From assembly GCF_020073815.1 (NCBI RefSeq), contig NZ_JAIQZJ010000001.1, forward strand, positions 992,001 to 1,056,000: a stretch of 64,000 bases of DNA, given 5' to 3'. Below are positions 18,566-27,035 of this stretch, in pieces. Under the pieces are notes generated by a model. It did no database searches, was not told the DNA's origin, and was given only the letters and a program-made list of their open reading frames with translations. The stretch is from Nocardioides mangrovi. GTDB taxonomy: Bacteria > Actinomycetota > Actinomycetes > Propionibacteriales > Nocardioidaceae. The position numbers were made by a program, and so were the translations under genes. The number at the start of each line of letters is the position of its first letter. The stretch's first letter is position 1.

Positions 18566-19266
18566 GCCGGTCCCGCGAGCCGGAGGAGCGCCGTACGCGT
18601 CGGGTAGGGCAGCGCCGGGGTGAGGCCGCGCGTCGTGATCACGTCGAGCCGGCCGCCGAGGGCACCGATGGCGTCGCGGTAGCGCTGCCGGTCGACGTTG
18701 TCGAAGACGATGAGCCCGTCGGGGGCCAGCCGGCCGACCGCGCGCTCCAGGCACGCCTCGCGCGCCCGGCCGTCGATGACGACGACGTCGAAGAGGCCAT
18801 GGGTCTCGTCGATCGCGGCGACGTACGTCGAGAAGTCGAGCCCGGCGTGACCGGGCTTGGCCGACCCGATGGCCGGCGCCGGGGTGGCGGTCGGCGGGAC
18901 CAGCGTCAGGTCGACATTGGCCGGCAGCCGGGGTCGCAGCGCCTCCGCCCAGCCCGCGTCGTGCTCGACGGAGTGCACGGACCCGGACCGGGAGGCGAGC
19001 CACAGCGTGGAGGCGCCGGAGCCCCACTCGAAGACGCGGGCGCCCGGCCGGCCGGCCAGGAAGTCGGCGACGTGGTCGATCGAGTCGAAGGTCCACCACG
19101 GCACGTCGAGCCGGGCCAGCTCGTCGATGTCGTAGATGGCGAAGAGCGAGACCGCCCAGGTCGCGACGCGGGAGCGGGGCGCGCGGCGCTCGAGCCGGGC
19201 GAGGACGCCGAGGCTGCGCAGCAGGCCGCCGAGACCCCGGAGGACGCAGGTGTAGGCGCGCTTCAC
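18562..19266 (-). CDS. Class I SAM-dependent methyltransferase-like protein
   Basis: The protein has 234 residues from GTG 19266, and both ends overlap neighbours by 4 bp. The SAM-binding glycine loop is FEWGSGASTLWLA (about residue 75). It is followed by SVEHDAGWAE, with the acidic ribose contact, and DVVVIDGRARE with LAPDGLIVFDN. This layout matches O-methyltransferases annotated in glycan clusters. The target is unknown, though its position suggests a sugar or lipid-linked sugar. Confidence 0.75.
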   Translation of the reverse strand: MKRAYTCVLRGLGGLLRSLGVLARLERRAPRSRVATWAVSLFAIYDIDELARLDVPWWTFDSIDHVADFLAGRPGARVFEWGSGASTLWLASRSGSVHSVEHDAGWAEALRPRLPANVDLTLVPPTATPAPAIGSAKPGHAGLDFSTYVAAIDETHGLFDVVVIDGRAREACLERAVGRLAPDGLIVFDNVDRQRYRDAIGALGGRLDVITTRGLTPALPYPTRTALLRLAGPA

Positions 19267-20282
19267 AGCGGCACCCGCCTCGGCGTCACCGGCCGCACGG
19301 TCGTCTCCGTCGGCAGCTCGGCCGCGGTCGCGCCGAACCGCGCGCGTTTGGTGTGCTCGAGGTTGGTCTCGATCAGCGAGCGGTTGGTGCGGATCAGGTC
19401 GGAGATGATCCCGAGCATCACGCACAGCGACGACATCAGGACGAGTGCGGCGCCGACCAGCAGCGACTGGAGGTGGCCGCCGCCCTCGGAAGACGCCTCG
19501 AGCCACGCGTAGCGGGCGAACGGCACCAGGCCCAGGGCGCCGAAGAGCACCGCGGCCCAGCCGAAGACCAGGTAGGGCCGGTACATGATGTAGGCCCGGA
19601 CGATCGCGGCGGCCGAGCGGAAGACGTGCTGGCGCTGGGAGCGGAAGAGCCGCGACTCGCGGGTCTTCGGGTTGGTGACGACGGGGATGCTCGCGATCGC
19701 CATCCGCTTGTAGCCCGCCTGGATGATCGTCTCCATGCAGTAGGAGAAGCGGGTCACGGTGTTGAGCCGCATCAGGCTCTCGCGCGAGTAGGCCCGGAAG
19801 CCGCTGGCCGCGTCGGGCAGCTCGGTGCCGGCGGCCCGGTTGACCACGGCGCTGCCGAGGCGCTGCAGCCGCTTCTTGTTCGGCGAGAAGTGGTCGATCA
19901 GCTGCACCTGGCGGTCGGCGATGACGATGTCGGCCTCGCCGCGCAGGATCGGCTGGACCAGGTCCGCGATCCGCTGCTGGGGGTACTGGTTGTCGCCGTC
20001 GGTGTTGACGACGATGTCGGCCCCGACGGTGAGCGCGTGGTCGACCCCGTCGGTGAACGACCGGCCCAGCCCCTGGTTGCGGCGGTGCCGGATGACGTGG
20101 TGGACGCCGTACGCCTCCGCGACCTCGACGGTGCGGTCCGAGGACCCGTCGTCGATGACGAGGACCTCGATCTCGTCGATGCCGTCGATCCGGTCGGGGA
20201 TCGAGCCGAGGACGTGCGGAAGCGTCGCCTCCTCGTTCAGGCACGGCACCTGGACGACCAGCTTCACTCCGGTCTCGCTCAC
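19263..20282 (-). CDS. Family 2 glycosyltransferase, dolichyl/polyprenyl-phosphate sugar synthase type
   Basis: The protein has 339 residues from GTG 20282. The GT2 core includes VQVPCLNEEATLP, VLVIDDGSSDRT and VNTDGDNQYP, with the metal-binding Asp. An ADIVIADRQ block follows, and two C-terminal hydrophobic segments (about 255-310) anchor it. This is the architecture of polyprenyl-phosphate mannose/glucose synthases. The product would feed the GT-C protein at the end of the operon. Confidence 0.85.
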   Translation of the reverse strand: MSETGVKLVVQVPCLNEEATLPHVLGSIPDRIDGIDEIEVLVIDDGSSDRTVEVAEAYGVHHVIRHRRNQGLGRSFTDGVDHALTVGADIVVNTDGDNQYPQQRIADLVQPILRGEADIVIADRQVQLIDHFSPNKKRLQRLGSAVVNRAAGTELPDAASGFRAYSRESLMRLNTVTRFSYCMETIIQAGYKRMAIASIPVVTNPKTRESRLFRSQRQHVFRSAAAIVRAYIMYRPYLVFGWAAVLFGALGLVPFARYAWLEASSEGGGHLQSLLVGAALVLMSSLCVMLGIISDLIRTNRSLIETNLEHTKRARFGATAAELPTETTVRPVTPRRVPL

Positions 20283-20452
20283 TCTCGGGGACACTCGGGC
20301 ACACCGTGGACACGCGATAGACGGTTGTCGAGCAGGATGTTGCGCACCGGGGACGGGATGCCCACGCGGGCCGGGCGTGTCGGTGTACGGCGGGTGAAGA
20401 GCCGACGAACCCACGCGTGAGCCCTGCCACCGCCGGTCGGGCGGCGTCCAGA

Positions 20453-21802
20453 ATGTCGCCCGTGGTCCGACGCTGGTGGGTGCCGCTGGCGCTGTACGCC
20501 GGCGTCGCGCTCGTCTACCTGCTGACGATCAGTCCGGACCCGAGCCCGGACGTCTTCACCGCCGACTTCGCGGCCCGCCACATCGCCCTGACCGGCGACC
20601 CGGTGCCGCACATCCCCGACTTCCCCCGGCTCGACGACAACCCGATCCGGGAGACCTGGATCGTCGAGACGGCCGACGGGCGCGAGGCGGTCGGGCGGGC
20701 GCCCGGGGTGATCGCGGCCGTGGTGCCGGCGTACTGGCTGCTGCGGCCGGGCACCGTCTCCGCGGTCCCCGGCGGCATCACCGCTGCGCTGGTCACCGCG
20801 GGCACGGTGACGCTGCTCTTCTCGCTGCTGCGCCGCCACCTCGGCGACCGGCGGGCGCTGCTCGCCGCGCTGCTCTTCGGGCTGACCACGCCGATGTGGA
20901 GCGTGGCCGCCAACGGCGTGTGGCCGCACACGCTGACCAGCTTCGGGATCATCGGCTCGGCATGGGCGGCGGACCGCGGGCGGTGGTGGCTGGTGGGACT
21001 CTTCGGCGGCGTCATCCTCTGGGGACGGCTGCACGCGTCGGTGATCGTGGCGGTCCTCGGCGTCGGGGTGGCGTGCGTGCGGCGCCGGCCGTCCATCGCG
21101 CTGCGGGTGGGGGCCGTGAGCGCCGGGATGCTCGCGCTGATGATGGTGTGGACGCACTGGATGTACGGCCGCTGGGACCCGAGCTCGGGCTACCGCGCCG
21201 GCGACTTCACCGGGAACGCCGCCGGCAACGCGGTCAACGTCGTCAACTTCCTCGGCTTCTTCGTCTCCCCCGACCGCGGCCTGCTCGTCTGGACGCCGCT
21301 CGTCGCGCTGCTCACCCCCGCTCTCGTGCGCGCCTGGCGCGACCTCCCCGACTGGAGCCGCTCGCTGCTCGTCGGCGGCCTCGTCTACCTGGCGATCCAG
21401 GGACTGCTGGTGCGGTTCAGCGGCGGCGACCAGTTCTACGGCTACCGCACCAGCCTCGAGCTGCTCGCCTGCGCGACCCCGGCCCTGGCCCTGTCGGCCG
21501 ACCGGATGGGGCCGCTGGCTCGCCGCCTCTTCACGCCGTTGGCCGTGCTCCAGCTGGTGATGATCGTCCCCGGCGCGGTGCTCGACGACTTCTACGTCGA
21601 CGCCGCCGACGTCTGGCGCCACCAGGCCTTCGTCAACGGCGTCCTCGACCGGCCCCTCGTGATGGCGCTCTTCGTCGCCGGCTCACTCGTGGCGGCCCGG
21701 GTCGTCGCTATGTGGATGACCGACAACAAACCTCGCAGCACGTCACCTCTCGGCGACCACGACCGCCGACCCGGTCGCGCCGATGCTCGCGATGCCCGGT
21801 GA
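20453..21802 (+). CDS. Polytopic membrane protein, possible GT-C glycosyltransferase
   Basis: The start at ATG 20453 gives 449 residues; an in-frame GTG at 20417 would add 12. About 11 hydrophobic segments are visible. The first periplasmic loop has TISPDPSPDVFTADFAARHI, and NGVWPHTLTSFG and SGGDQFYGYRTSLELL follow. The layout resembles membrane mannosyltransferase-like proteins, but no family motif is certain. It is divergent from the glycosyltransferase operon, and its last 60 bp overlap the convergent TadG-like gene. Confidence 0.6.
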   Translation: MSPVVRRWWVPLALYAGVALVYLLTISPDPSPDVFTADFAARHIALTGDPVPHIPDFPRLDDNPIRETWIVETADGREAVGRAPGVIAAVVPAYWLLRPGTVSAVPGGITAALVTAGTVTLLFSLLRRHLGDRRALLAALLFGLTTPMWSVAANGVWPHTLTSFGIIGSAWAADRGRWWLVGLFGGVILWGRLHASVIVAVLGVGVACVRRRPSIALRVGAVSAGMLALMMVWTHWMYGRWDPSSGYRAGDFTGNAAGNAVNVVNFLGFFVSPDRGLLVWTPLVALLTPALVRAWRDLPDWSRSLLVGGLVYLAIQGLLVRFSGGDQFYGYRTSLELLACATPALALSADRMGPLARRLFTPLAVLQLVMIVPGAVLDDFYVDAADVWRHQAFVNGVLDRPLVMALFVAGSLVAARVVAMWMTDNKPRSTSPLGDHDRRPGRADARDAR

Positions 21803-22189
21803 GCCCGGGACGGTGAGCGGGAGGTCGAGCGGGGCGCTGACGCGGACCTCGACGCTGGAGGTCGCGGGGTGGACGGCGACCTCGAAGGTGAGACCCGGGT
21901 AGGCGGCGTACGCGCCCGAGGCGGCGAGGTAGTCGTGCACGGCGCTGCGCACGGCGTCGGCGGTGACGTCGAGGCGACCGGTCGGGACGCCACCGGTGTA
22001 GACCTCGCGGCCGCTCGCGCCGAGGTCGGCGCCGCGCAGGGCGGCGCCGTCGGCGACGGTGTCGAGGCCCTGTCGCTGGAGGTAGGCCGCGGACGCGTCG
22101 ACGACCATCGCGACCGCCATCGCCAGCACGAAGACGAAGCCGATGATCATCAGCGTCGCCTGGCCGTCCTCACCCCTGGGGCGCCGCAC
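21743..22189 (-). CDS. TadG-like pilus-assembly protein
   Basis: The protein has 148 residues. The N-terminus GEDGQATLMIIGFVFVLAMAV is a TadE/G-type prepilin-like segment with a Glu-Asp-Gly processing context and one membrane helix. A short beta-rich outer domain follows. It is the last gene of the tad locus, and its start overlaps the preceding TadE-like gene by 20 bp. Pseudopilins of this kind support Flp pilus assembly. Confidence 0.7.
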   Translation of the reverse strand: MRRPRGEDGQATLMIIGFVFVLAMAVAMVVDASAAYLQRQGLDTVADGAALRGADLGASGREVYTGGVPTGRLDVTADAVRSAVHDYLAASGAYAAYPGLTFEVAVHPATSSVEVRVSAPLDLPLTVPGSPGIASIGATGSAVVVAER

Positions 22190-22643
22190 TGCTCACCTCC
22201 TGGAACTGACCGATCGGCACCGTGTGGGTCGCGTCCAGCGCGAAGCTCGGCGCTCCTCCACCGAGCACGTCGGGCAGCAGCGGCAGGTCGACGCGGGAGG
22301 CGACCACGACCGTGATCACCGAGGTGCCGCTGTGGCAGTCGTGCGGGTACGGCGTGCAGGTGACCGTCACGCGGACCGGCGCGTCGTCCGGGAGCCCCTG
22401 GTCGCTGAGCGCCTGCCGCGCCGCGGCCTCGGCGCGAGCCTGGCCCTCGGCGTCGGTCGGGGCGAGCGCGTAGGCGCGGCCGGCGGCGCGAGCGGCGCCG
22501 GAGACCCCGAAGGCGCCGCGCTGCACCTGGAAGACCGAGACGACGATCCAGACGATCGGGATCAGCAGCAGGATGCCGAGCCAGACCAGCTCGACCAGCG
22601 CGCTGCCCTCCTCGCCGCGGGTACGGCGACGCGGCCGTCTCAC
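22170..22643 (-). CDS. TadE-family pseudopilin
   Basis: The protein has 157 residues. The N-terminal RGEEGSALVELVWLGILLL has the Glu-plus-5 and hydrophobic stretch typical of TadE/TadF. The outer domain has two cysteines (VTCTPYPHDCHSG) that may form a disulfide. It overlaps the upstream TadE-like gene by 4 bp and is part of the tad operon. Confidence 0.75.
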   Translation of the reverse strand: MRRPRRRTRGEEGSALVELVWLGILLLIPIVWIVVSVFQVQRGAFGVSGAARAAGRAYALAPTDAEGQARAEAAARQALSDQGLPDDAPVRVTVTCTPYPHDCHSGTSVITVVVASRVDLPLLPDVLGGGAPSFALDATHTVPIGQFQEVSSAAPQG

Positions 22644-23032
22644 GGGCGTTGCTCCTCGACGGCGTGGCCGGTCACGGTCAGCTCGATGCCGGGGCCGCCG
22701 ATGCCGAGCGCGGGCACGACCGCGTGCACGGTGACCTCGACGCCGGGCTGTCCGTCGACCACCGCCTCGTGGGCGTCGACGTCCTGGGCGAACCGCCCGG
22801 AGATCGCGCCGTCGATCTGGCTGCGGGTGCGGGCGGCGCCGTCGGCCGGCCCGCGGTCGAGGGTCGCGGCGTACCGGGCACCCTCGGAGGCGGCCGACGC
22901 GAGGGTGTTGCGGACCAGCATCACCAGCGCGACCTGGAGGACGCCGAGGAAGACCGGCACGAGCACGACGAGCACCAGCACGAAGTCCACGACTGCGGAC
23001 CCGCGCTGGCCGCGCCGGCGCCGGAGGAGCAC
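22640..23032 (-). CDS. TadE-family pseudopilin
   Basis: The protein has 130 residues. RGQRGSAVVDFVLVLVVLVPV is the prepilin-type segment; here Asp replaces the usual Glu after the small-residue stretch. A short extracellular domain follows. It starts 6 bp after the stop of the small pilin gene and overlaps the next TadE-like gene by 4 bp, so all are co-translated. Confidence 0.7.
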   Translation of the reverse strand: MLLRRRRGQRGSAVVDFVLVLVVLVPVFLGVLQVALVMLVRNTLASAASEGARYAATLDRGPADGAARTRSQIDGAISGRFAQDVDAHEAVVDGQPGVEVTVHAVVPALGIGGPGIELTVTGHAVEEQRP

Positions 23033-23038
23033 GGGTGG

Positions 23039-23218
23039 CTACTTCACGCTGTCGAGCGCCGACGCCAGCATCGACTGCAGCTGGGGCGCCGCGACCGCGG
23101 TGATCGCGACGACCAGGCCGGCGGTCATCACGGTGATCATCACCCAGCCGGGCACGTCGCCGCGCTCGTCGCGCTCGCGGGTCAGGGACAGGTGGAAGCG
23201 GATCAGCAGGTGTCGCAT
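23039..23218 (-). CDS. Small Flp-pilin-like protein
   Basis: The protein has 59 residues from ATG 23218, chosen because GGAGGAG ends 3 bp before it; an upstream in-frame TTG would consume the ribosome-binding site. A charged N-terminus (RERDERGDVPG) leads into one hydrophobic helix of about 25 residues, then a short polar tail ending SALDSVK. Size and position, between tadC and the TadE-like genes, fit the major Flp pilin or a DUF4244-type companion. The classic Flp Glu-Tyr cleavage motif is missing. Confidence 0.6.
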   Translation of the reverse strand: MRHLLIRFHLSLTRERDERGDVPGWVMITVMTAGLVVAITAVAAPQLQSMLASALDSVK

Positions 23219-23243
23219 CGTCTCCTCCAAGAGGTGAGTGGGG

Positions 23244-24182
23244 TCAGGGGGTGGTCAGGTGCAGGCCCACAACGCCGGGCCAGAAGGCGAAGAGAACCGT
23301 CACGGGCAGGACGAGGAAGACGACGGGCACCATCATCAGGACCTCGCGGCGGGCGGCGGACTCGATGAGCTCGCGGCGTCCGGCCTCGCGGACGTCGGCG
23401 GCCTGCGCGTGCAGCACGTCGGCGAGCGGCGTGCCGCGCTCGACCGCGACGGCGATGCCCTGAGCGAAGCGGGCGACCAGCGGCAGGCCGCTGGCGGCCG
23501 CGAGCCGGTCGAAGGCGGCGCCGACCGGCTCGCCGGTGCGGATGTCGGCGAGCACCCGGCCCAGGTCGGCCGACAGCGCGCCGCCGCTGCGCTGCACGAC
23601 GCGGTCGAGCGCCGCCACCGGGCTCTCGCCGGCCGCGACCGCCAGGGCGAGCAGCTCGGCGACGGTCGGGAACTCGGCCAGCACCTGGCGCTCGCGGCGG
23701 CGTACCTGGTGGGTGAGGTGGGTGTCGCGGGCGAGCACCCCGGTCACGAACGCGATCCCGCACAGCACGGTCCACACGAGCAGCGACCCGGGGTGGGTGA
23801 GCAGCCGCAGGACGCCGACGGCCGCGGTCGCGGCGAAGCAGCCGACGCCCCACAGCACCTGCTCGATCCGGAACTCGTGCACGGTCTTGTCGAGGTCGGC
23901 GCGCGCCAGCCGGCGGCGTACGGAGCTCGCGCCGCCGAGGATCCGCTCGACCGTGTCGGCCGCCGCCCGCAGAGGTGGGCCGAAGACGCCCGCCGTCGCG
24001 GACGTCGGCGGTGAGGGGACCCGCAGGCCAGGGGTGCGGCCGACCTGCGGGAGGTCGCGGACGTAGGGCAGCACCCGCAGCGCGAGCTGGGGACGGCGGA
24101 TCGCGCGGACCCGGGCCGCGACCACCAGCAGCCCGGCGGCCGCGCAGCCGCCGAGCAGGGCGCCCCACATCGCCGGCGTCAT
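23244..24182 (-). CDS. tadC: TadC, type II secretion F-family inner-membrane platform
   Basis: The protein has 312 residues from ATG 24182. It has the T2SSF domain: LAEFPTVAELLALAVAAGESPVAALDRV with two helical bundles, and hydrophobic segments near the N-terminus, the middle and the C-terminus. TadC pairs with TadB to form the platform through which the ATPase TadA drives pilus assembly. It overlaps tadB by 4 bp. The N-terminal third is long and Pro/Thr-rich. Confidence 0.8.
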   Translation of the reverse strand: MTPAMWGALLGGCAAAGLLVVAARVRAIRRPQLALRVLPYVRDLPQVGRTPGLRVPSPPTSATAGVFGPPLRAAADTVERILGGASSVRRRLARADLDKTVHEFRIEQVLWGVGCFAATAAVGVLRLLTHPGSLLVWTVLCGIAFVTGVLARDTHLTHQVRRRERQVLAEFPTVAELLALAVAAGESPVAALDRVVQRSGGALSADLGRVLADIRTGEPVGAAFDRLAAASGLPLVARFAQGIAVAVERGTPLADVLHAQAADVREAGRRELIESAARREVLMMVPVVFLVLPVTVLFAFWPGVVGLHLTTP

Positions 24183-25033
24183 GCCAGGATCCGATGCTCG
24201 GTGGGCAGCCGGCCGATCCGCATCATCAGCCGGTAGGCGACGACGCAGAGCACCGCGCCGACGACGAGGACGACCACGCCGGCACCGGAGGCGTAGCGGT
24301 GGATCACGCCGGACTGGAAGGACATGAGCAGCAGCACCAGCCAGGGCGAGGCGACCGCGAGCCGCGCGCCGTTGACGGTCCACGCCTGGCGCGCCTCCAT
24401 CTCCGAGCGGGTGCGGAGGTCCTCGCGCAGGTACGACGAGAGGTTGCGCAGCAGGCGACCGAGGTCACCGCCACCGACCTCGCGCGCGACCCGCAAGCCC
24501 TCGACGACGCGGTCCCCGACGGGGTCGGCGAGCCGGTCCTTGAGGCGGTCGAGGGAGTCGCCGAAGCGGCCGGTCACCTGGTAGTCGAGGGCGAACTGGT
24601 CGAAGGCCGGCCGCAGCGGCGCCGGACCGCGCACGGCCAGCCCCGCGAGCGCCTCGGGCAGCGACAGCCCGGCGCGGACGGCGGAGGTCAGGTTGTCGAC
24701 GGCCTCGGGCCAGACCTCGGCCAGCTCACGCTGGCGCCGACGCGCACGCCCCGAGACCATCGAGACCGGCAGCGAGCCTCCGATCAGCCCGAACGCGACC
24801 GCGACCGGCGGGGTGCCGGACACCACCTGGACGACGGCGGCCGCGCAGACGCCGACGACCAGGCAGAGCAGGACGAAGCCTGTCACCGACACCTCGCCCA
24901 GCCCGGCCCGGGCGAGCAGGTCGGCGAGCCGGCCGGAGCGACGCTCGTCCATCCGTGGACGCCGGGGCAGGAAGAACGCGCTCCACACCAGCAGCAGGCC
25001 GATGCCCACCCCGAGGCCGACGAGCGCACCCAT
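24179..25033 (-). CDS. tadB: TadB, type II secretion F-family inner-membrane platform
   Basis: The protein has 284 residues from ATG 25033. The T2SSF domain is visible in WPEAVDNLTSAVRAGLSLPEAL and VVEGLRVAREVGGGDLGRLL, with membrane segments at residues 3-22, 50-90 and 225-275. The start codon shares one base with the tadA stop, so it depended on tadA translation in the uninterrupted locus. With tadA broken, tadB and tadC may now be poorly expressed. Confidence 0.82.
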   Translation of the reverse strand: MGALVGLGVGIGLLLVWSAFFLPRRPRMDERRSGRLADLLARAGLGEVSVTGFVLLCLVVGVCAAAVVQVVSGTPPVAVAFGLIGGSLPVSMVSGRARRRQRELAEVWPEAVDNLTSAVRAGLSLPEALAGLAVRGPAPLRPAFDQFALDYQVTGRFGDSLDRLKDRLADPVGDRVVEGLRVAREVGGGDLGRLLRNLSSYLREDLRTRSEMEARQAWTVNGARLAVASPWLVLLLMSFQSGVIHRYASGAGVVVLVVGAVLCVVAYRLMMRIGRLPTEHRILA

Positions 25034-25457
25034 CAGGCGCCGCCGGCCACGATCCGGTGCACGTCGATGCCGAGCCGGGCGAAGCGCTCGGGCCGGGCCG
25101 GCATCCCGCCGACCCAGCGCAGCTCGGGGCCTCGCCGCTCGAAGACGGACTCGATCTCGATGACGTCGTCCTCGGTGCGACCGGGGACGGAGACGATCTC
25201 GTCGACCCGGCGTACGCCGTGCTCGTCGATGCCGAGGTGGACCACGAGGTCGACCGAGGCGGCCACGGTGGGCACCACGAAGCGCGCCGAGATGTTCTCG
25301 CCCGCGAGCAGCGGCAGGGTGCACATCTTCACGAGGGCCTCACGGGCGCTGTTGGCGTGCAGCGTGCACATGCCGGGCAGCCCGGCGTTGAGGGCGAGCA
25401 GGAGGTCGAGACACTCCTCGGCGCGCACCTCGCCGACGACGATGCGGCTGGGCCGCA
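25033..25457 (-). pseudogene. tadA: tadA (cpaF) 3' fragment, residues about 284-424
   Basis: This is the C-terminal part of the Flp-pilus ATPase, beginning at MRPSRIVVGEVRAEECLDLL and containing the conserved LHANSAREALVKMCTLPLLAGEN. It has Walker B and the HAN box but no P-loop. The P-loop half lies at 40325-41172, beyond the integrated element. When the two pieces and the shared TG are joined they read through as 425 codons including stop, with ...SLR-MRPSR..., the family's usual motif. A short open frame starting inside the element is almost certainly not an independent gene. Confidence 0.9.
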
Positions 25458-25480
25458 TGTTCACACATATATACTTTTCG
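25440..25480. other. attL: left junction of the integrated element
   Basis: tadA sequence ends at 25457 and element sequence begins at about 25460; the shared crossover bases are TG at 25458-25459. The element side carries CACACATATATACTTTTC (25462-25479), which is an 18-bp imperfect inverted repeat (15/18) of GAAAACTAGACATGTGTG at the right end. These two arms would flank the crossover in the circular attP, as expected for a large serine recombinase. Because of TG/GT repetition on the right, the crossover could slip by a few bases. Confidence 0.75.
25470..25475 (+). promoter_or_regulatory. -10 element of the integrase, implying a leaderless mRNA
   Basis: TATACT ends 6 bp before the integrase ATG at 25482, so transcription should begin at or next to the start codon. 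In the integrated state the -35 position falls in GC-rich tadA sequence. In the circle, TAGACA (40311-40316) would sit 18 bp upstream, giving a near-consensus promoter across attP. Confidence 0.45.
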
Positions 25481-25481
25481 C

Positions 25482-26936
25482 ATGAACAACGTCGTCGGGA
25501 GCGCTTCGCTCTACATCCGCTTGTCGAGGCAGGCCAAGGGATCGAACCTCAGCCTCGACGGGATGATCAACGACTGCCACAAGCTCGCGGCGAGCCTCGG
25601 TCTCCATGTCTATGCCGTCCACATCGACAACGGGAAGAGCGGAGCGATCCGCAACCGCCCCGAGTTCCTCGCCTGGCTCGACGACGCTCGCAAAGGCCAT
25701 GTCGGGACACTCATCGGCAGCCACTCCGACCGGCTCACGCGCGAGGGTGTAAACGCCGCCGCGATGGTGCTGGACGTCGTCGAAGGCAAAGACCCGACCA
25801 CCGGCGCCGTCGTCCGCTCCCCCGTTCGTCTCGCCACTGTCGACGGACTCGACTCCGAGAAGGACTCCGAGGCCTTCCGCTGGCGGTTCGTCATCGCCGC
25901 CGAGGTCGCTCGTGCCGAGCGAGAGCGCATCCGGGACCGCAACGTCGCGACGAAGGAGCGCCTTGCCGCGACGAAGCGCTTCCCGGGCGGCGCGATTCCC
26001 TACGGCTGCCAGGTCGTCGAGCGCCCCGACCCGCTGGACGGCGGGAAGGTCGGCAAGTACCTCGAACGCAAGGAGGAAGAGGCCATCGTGCTCGAGGAGG
26101 TGGCCGCGCGACTTCTGCGCGGTGACAGCGTGCGCTCCTGTGTTCACTGGCTCAGCACCGAGGGAATCAAGACCCGCCGAGGTCGCGAGTGGCAGCGCAC
26201 CTCCCTGATCAGCACGCTGCTGAGCGCGCCATCCGGCGAGCACGTCTTCAACCCCGCGACTCACCGCGCCCTCGCCGAACGCCTGCAGCCCAAGCGACAC
26301 GGCGGGGTCAAGCACAACGGTGGTCGCCCGGCTGCCCATCTCCTCGTCGGCGGCATCGGCAAGTGCGGAGGCTGCGGTGGGAACCTCACGACGGCCGGTG
26401 GACGGCCGAAGGATGACGGCACGGCCTACCCGACGCGCTACACGTGCATGGGCAAGTCGAAGGGCCAGGCCTGCCCGGGCGGCGCGACGATCAACGCGAA
26501 GGCATGCGACGAGGAGATCGAGCGCCGCTTCCTTAAGCGCTACGGCATCCAGCCGTACATGGAGATCCGCACGGTGCTCATGGGCGGCGAGGAGCTTGAG
26601 GAAGCAAAGGCCGCTGACGCCGCTGCCCAGAAGGCTCTGAGCGAGACGCTGAGCGCCGAGAACTTCGCGGCTGCCCAGGAAGCCCGCACGAAGCTTGAAG
26701 CCGCCCAGGCTCAGCCGATCCGGCGGCAGGACACACTCCACCTCACTGGCGAGACGTTCGCCGAGCGCTGGCAGTCGTCCAACCTCGAAGGGCGTCGCAA
26801 GTTGCTCATCGACAACCTCGCTGAGCCTGTGGTCGTGTTGCCCGGGAGGCCGAAGCAGGGGCCCGGTCGAGGCAAGGTCGTGAACCTCGACCGCATCGAG
26901 ATCGCGTGGCTGATCGACGAGCCAGACGAGGACTAA
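25482..26936 (+). CDS. int: Large serine integrase (site-specific recombinase)
   Basis: The protein has 484 residues. The N-terminal resolvase domain has YIRLSRQ with the nucleophile Ser15, and SHSDRLTR with the catalytic arginine. The recombinase domain contains GGAIPYGC and a later GIKTRRGREW segment. The zinc ribbon uses Cys295, Cys298, Cys322 and Cys331, followed by an Ala/Glu/Lys-rich coiled coil (about 370-410) typical of integrases that need a directionality factor for excision. It is immediately inside attL, as is normal. Its start leaves no room for a ribosome-binding site, in line with a leaderless message. Confidence 0.95.
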   Translation: MNNVVGSASLYIRLSRQAKGSNLSLDGMINDCHKLAASLGLHVYAVHIDNGKSGAIRNRPEFLAWLDDARKGHVGTLIGSHSDRLTREGVNAAAMVLDVVEGKDPTTGAVVRSPVRLATVDGLDSEKDSEAFRWRFVIAAEVARAERERIRDRNVATKERLAATKRFPGGAIPYGCQVVERPDPLDGGKVGKYLERKEEEAIVLEEVAARLLRGDSVRSCVHWLSTEGIKTRRGREWQRTSLISTLLSAPSGEHVFNPATHRALAERLQPKRHGGVKHNGGRPAAHLLVGGIGKCGGCGGNLTTAGGRPKDDGTAYPTRYTCMGKSKGQACPGGATINAKACDEEIERRFLKRYGIQPYMEIRTVLMGGEELEEAKAADAAAQKALSETLSAENFAAAQEARTKLEAAQAQPIRRQDTLHLTGETFAERWQSSNLEGRRKLLIDNLAEPVVVLPGRPKQGPGRGKVVNLDRIEIAWLIDEPDED

Positions 26937-26982
26937 TCCATAAACCTCGTCTCTAGGGGTTGCTTTTATATGGGTAAACAGC

Positions 26983-27014
26983 GATAGTTCATACACCCGG
27001 GTATGCGAACTATC
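26983..27014. promoter_or_regulatory. Palindromic operator-like repeat before the 173-residue gene
   Basis: GATAGTTC followed by ATAC pairs with GTAT and GAACTATC, centred on CCCGGG (26996-27001). The right arm carries two extra bases (GC). It lies between the integrase stop and the next gene's ribosome-binding site, in an AT-richer stretch with TTTTATATG upstream. It looks like a repressor or directionality-factor site. Confidence 0.45.
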
Positions 27015-27035
27015 GACTATCACCAGGAGCGCCAC

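Noticed and set aside
25033..25464. The short frame starting inside the element as an independent small ATPase gene
   Set aside because: Its first codons lie in element DNA, it lacks a P-loop, and it continues exactly from the 5' tadA fragment. It is a broken tadA.
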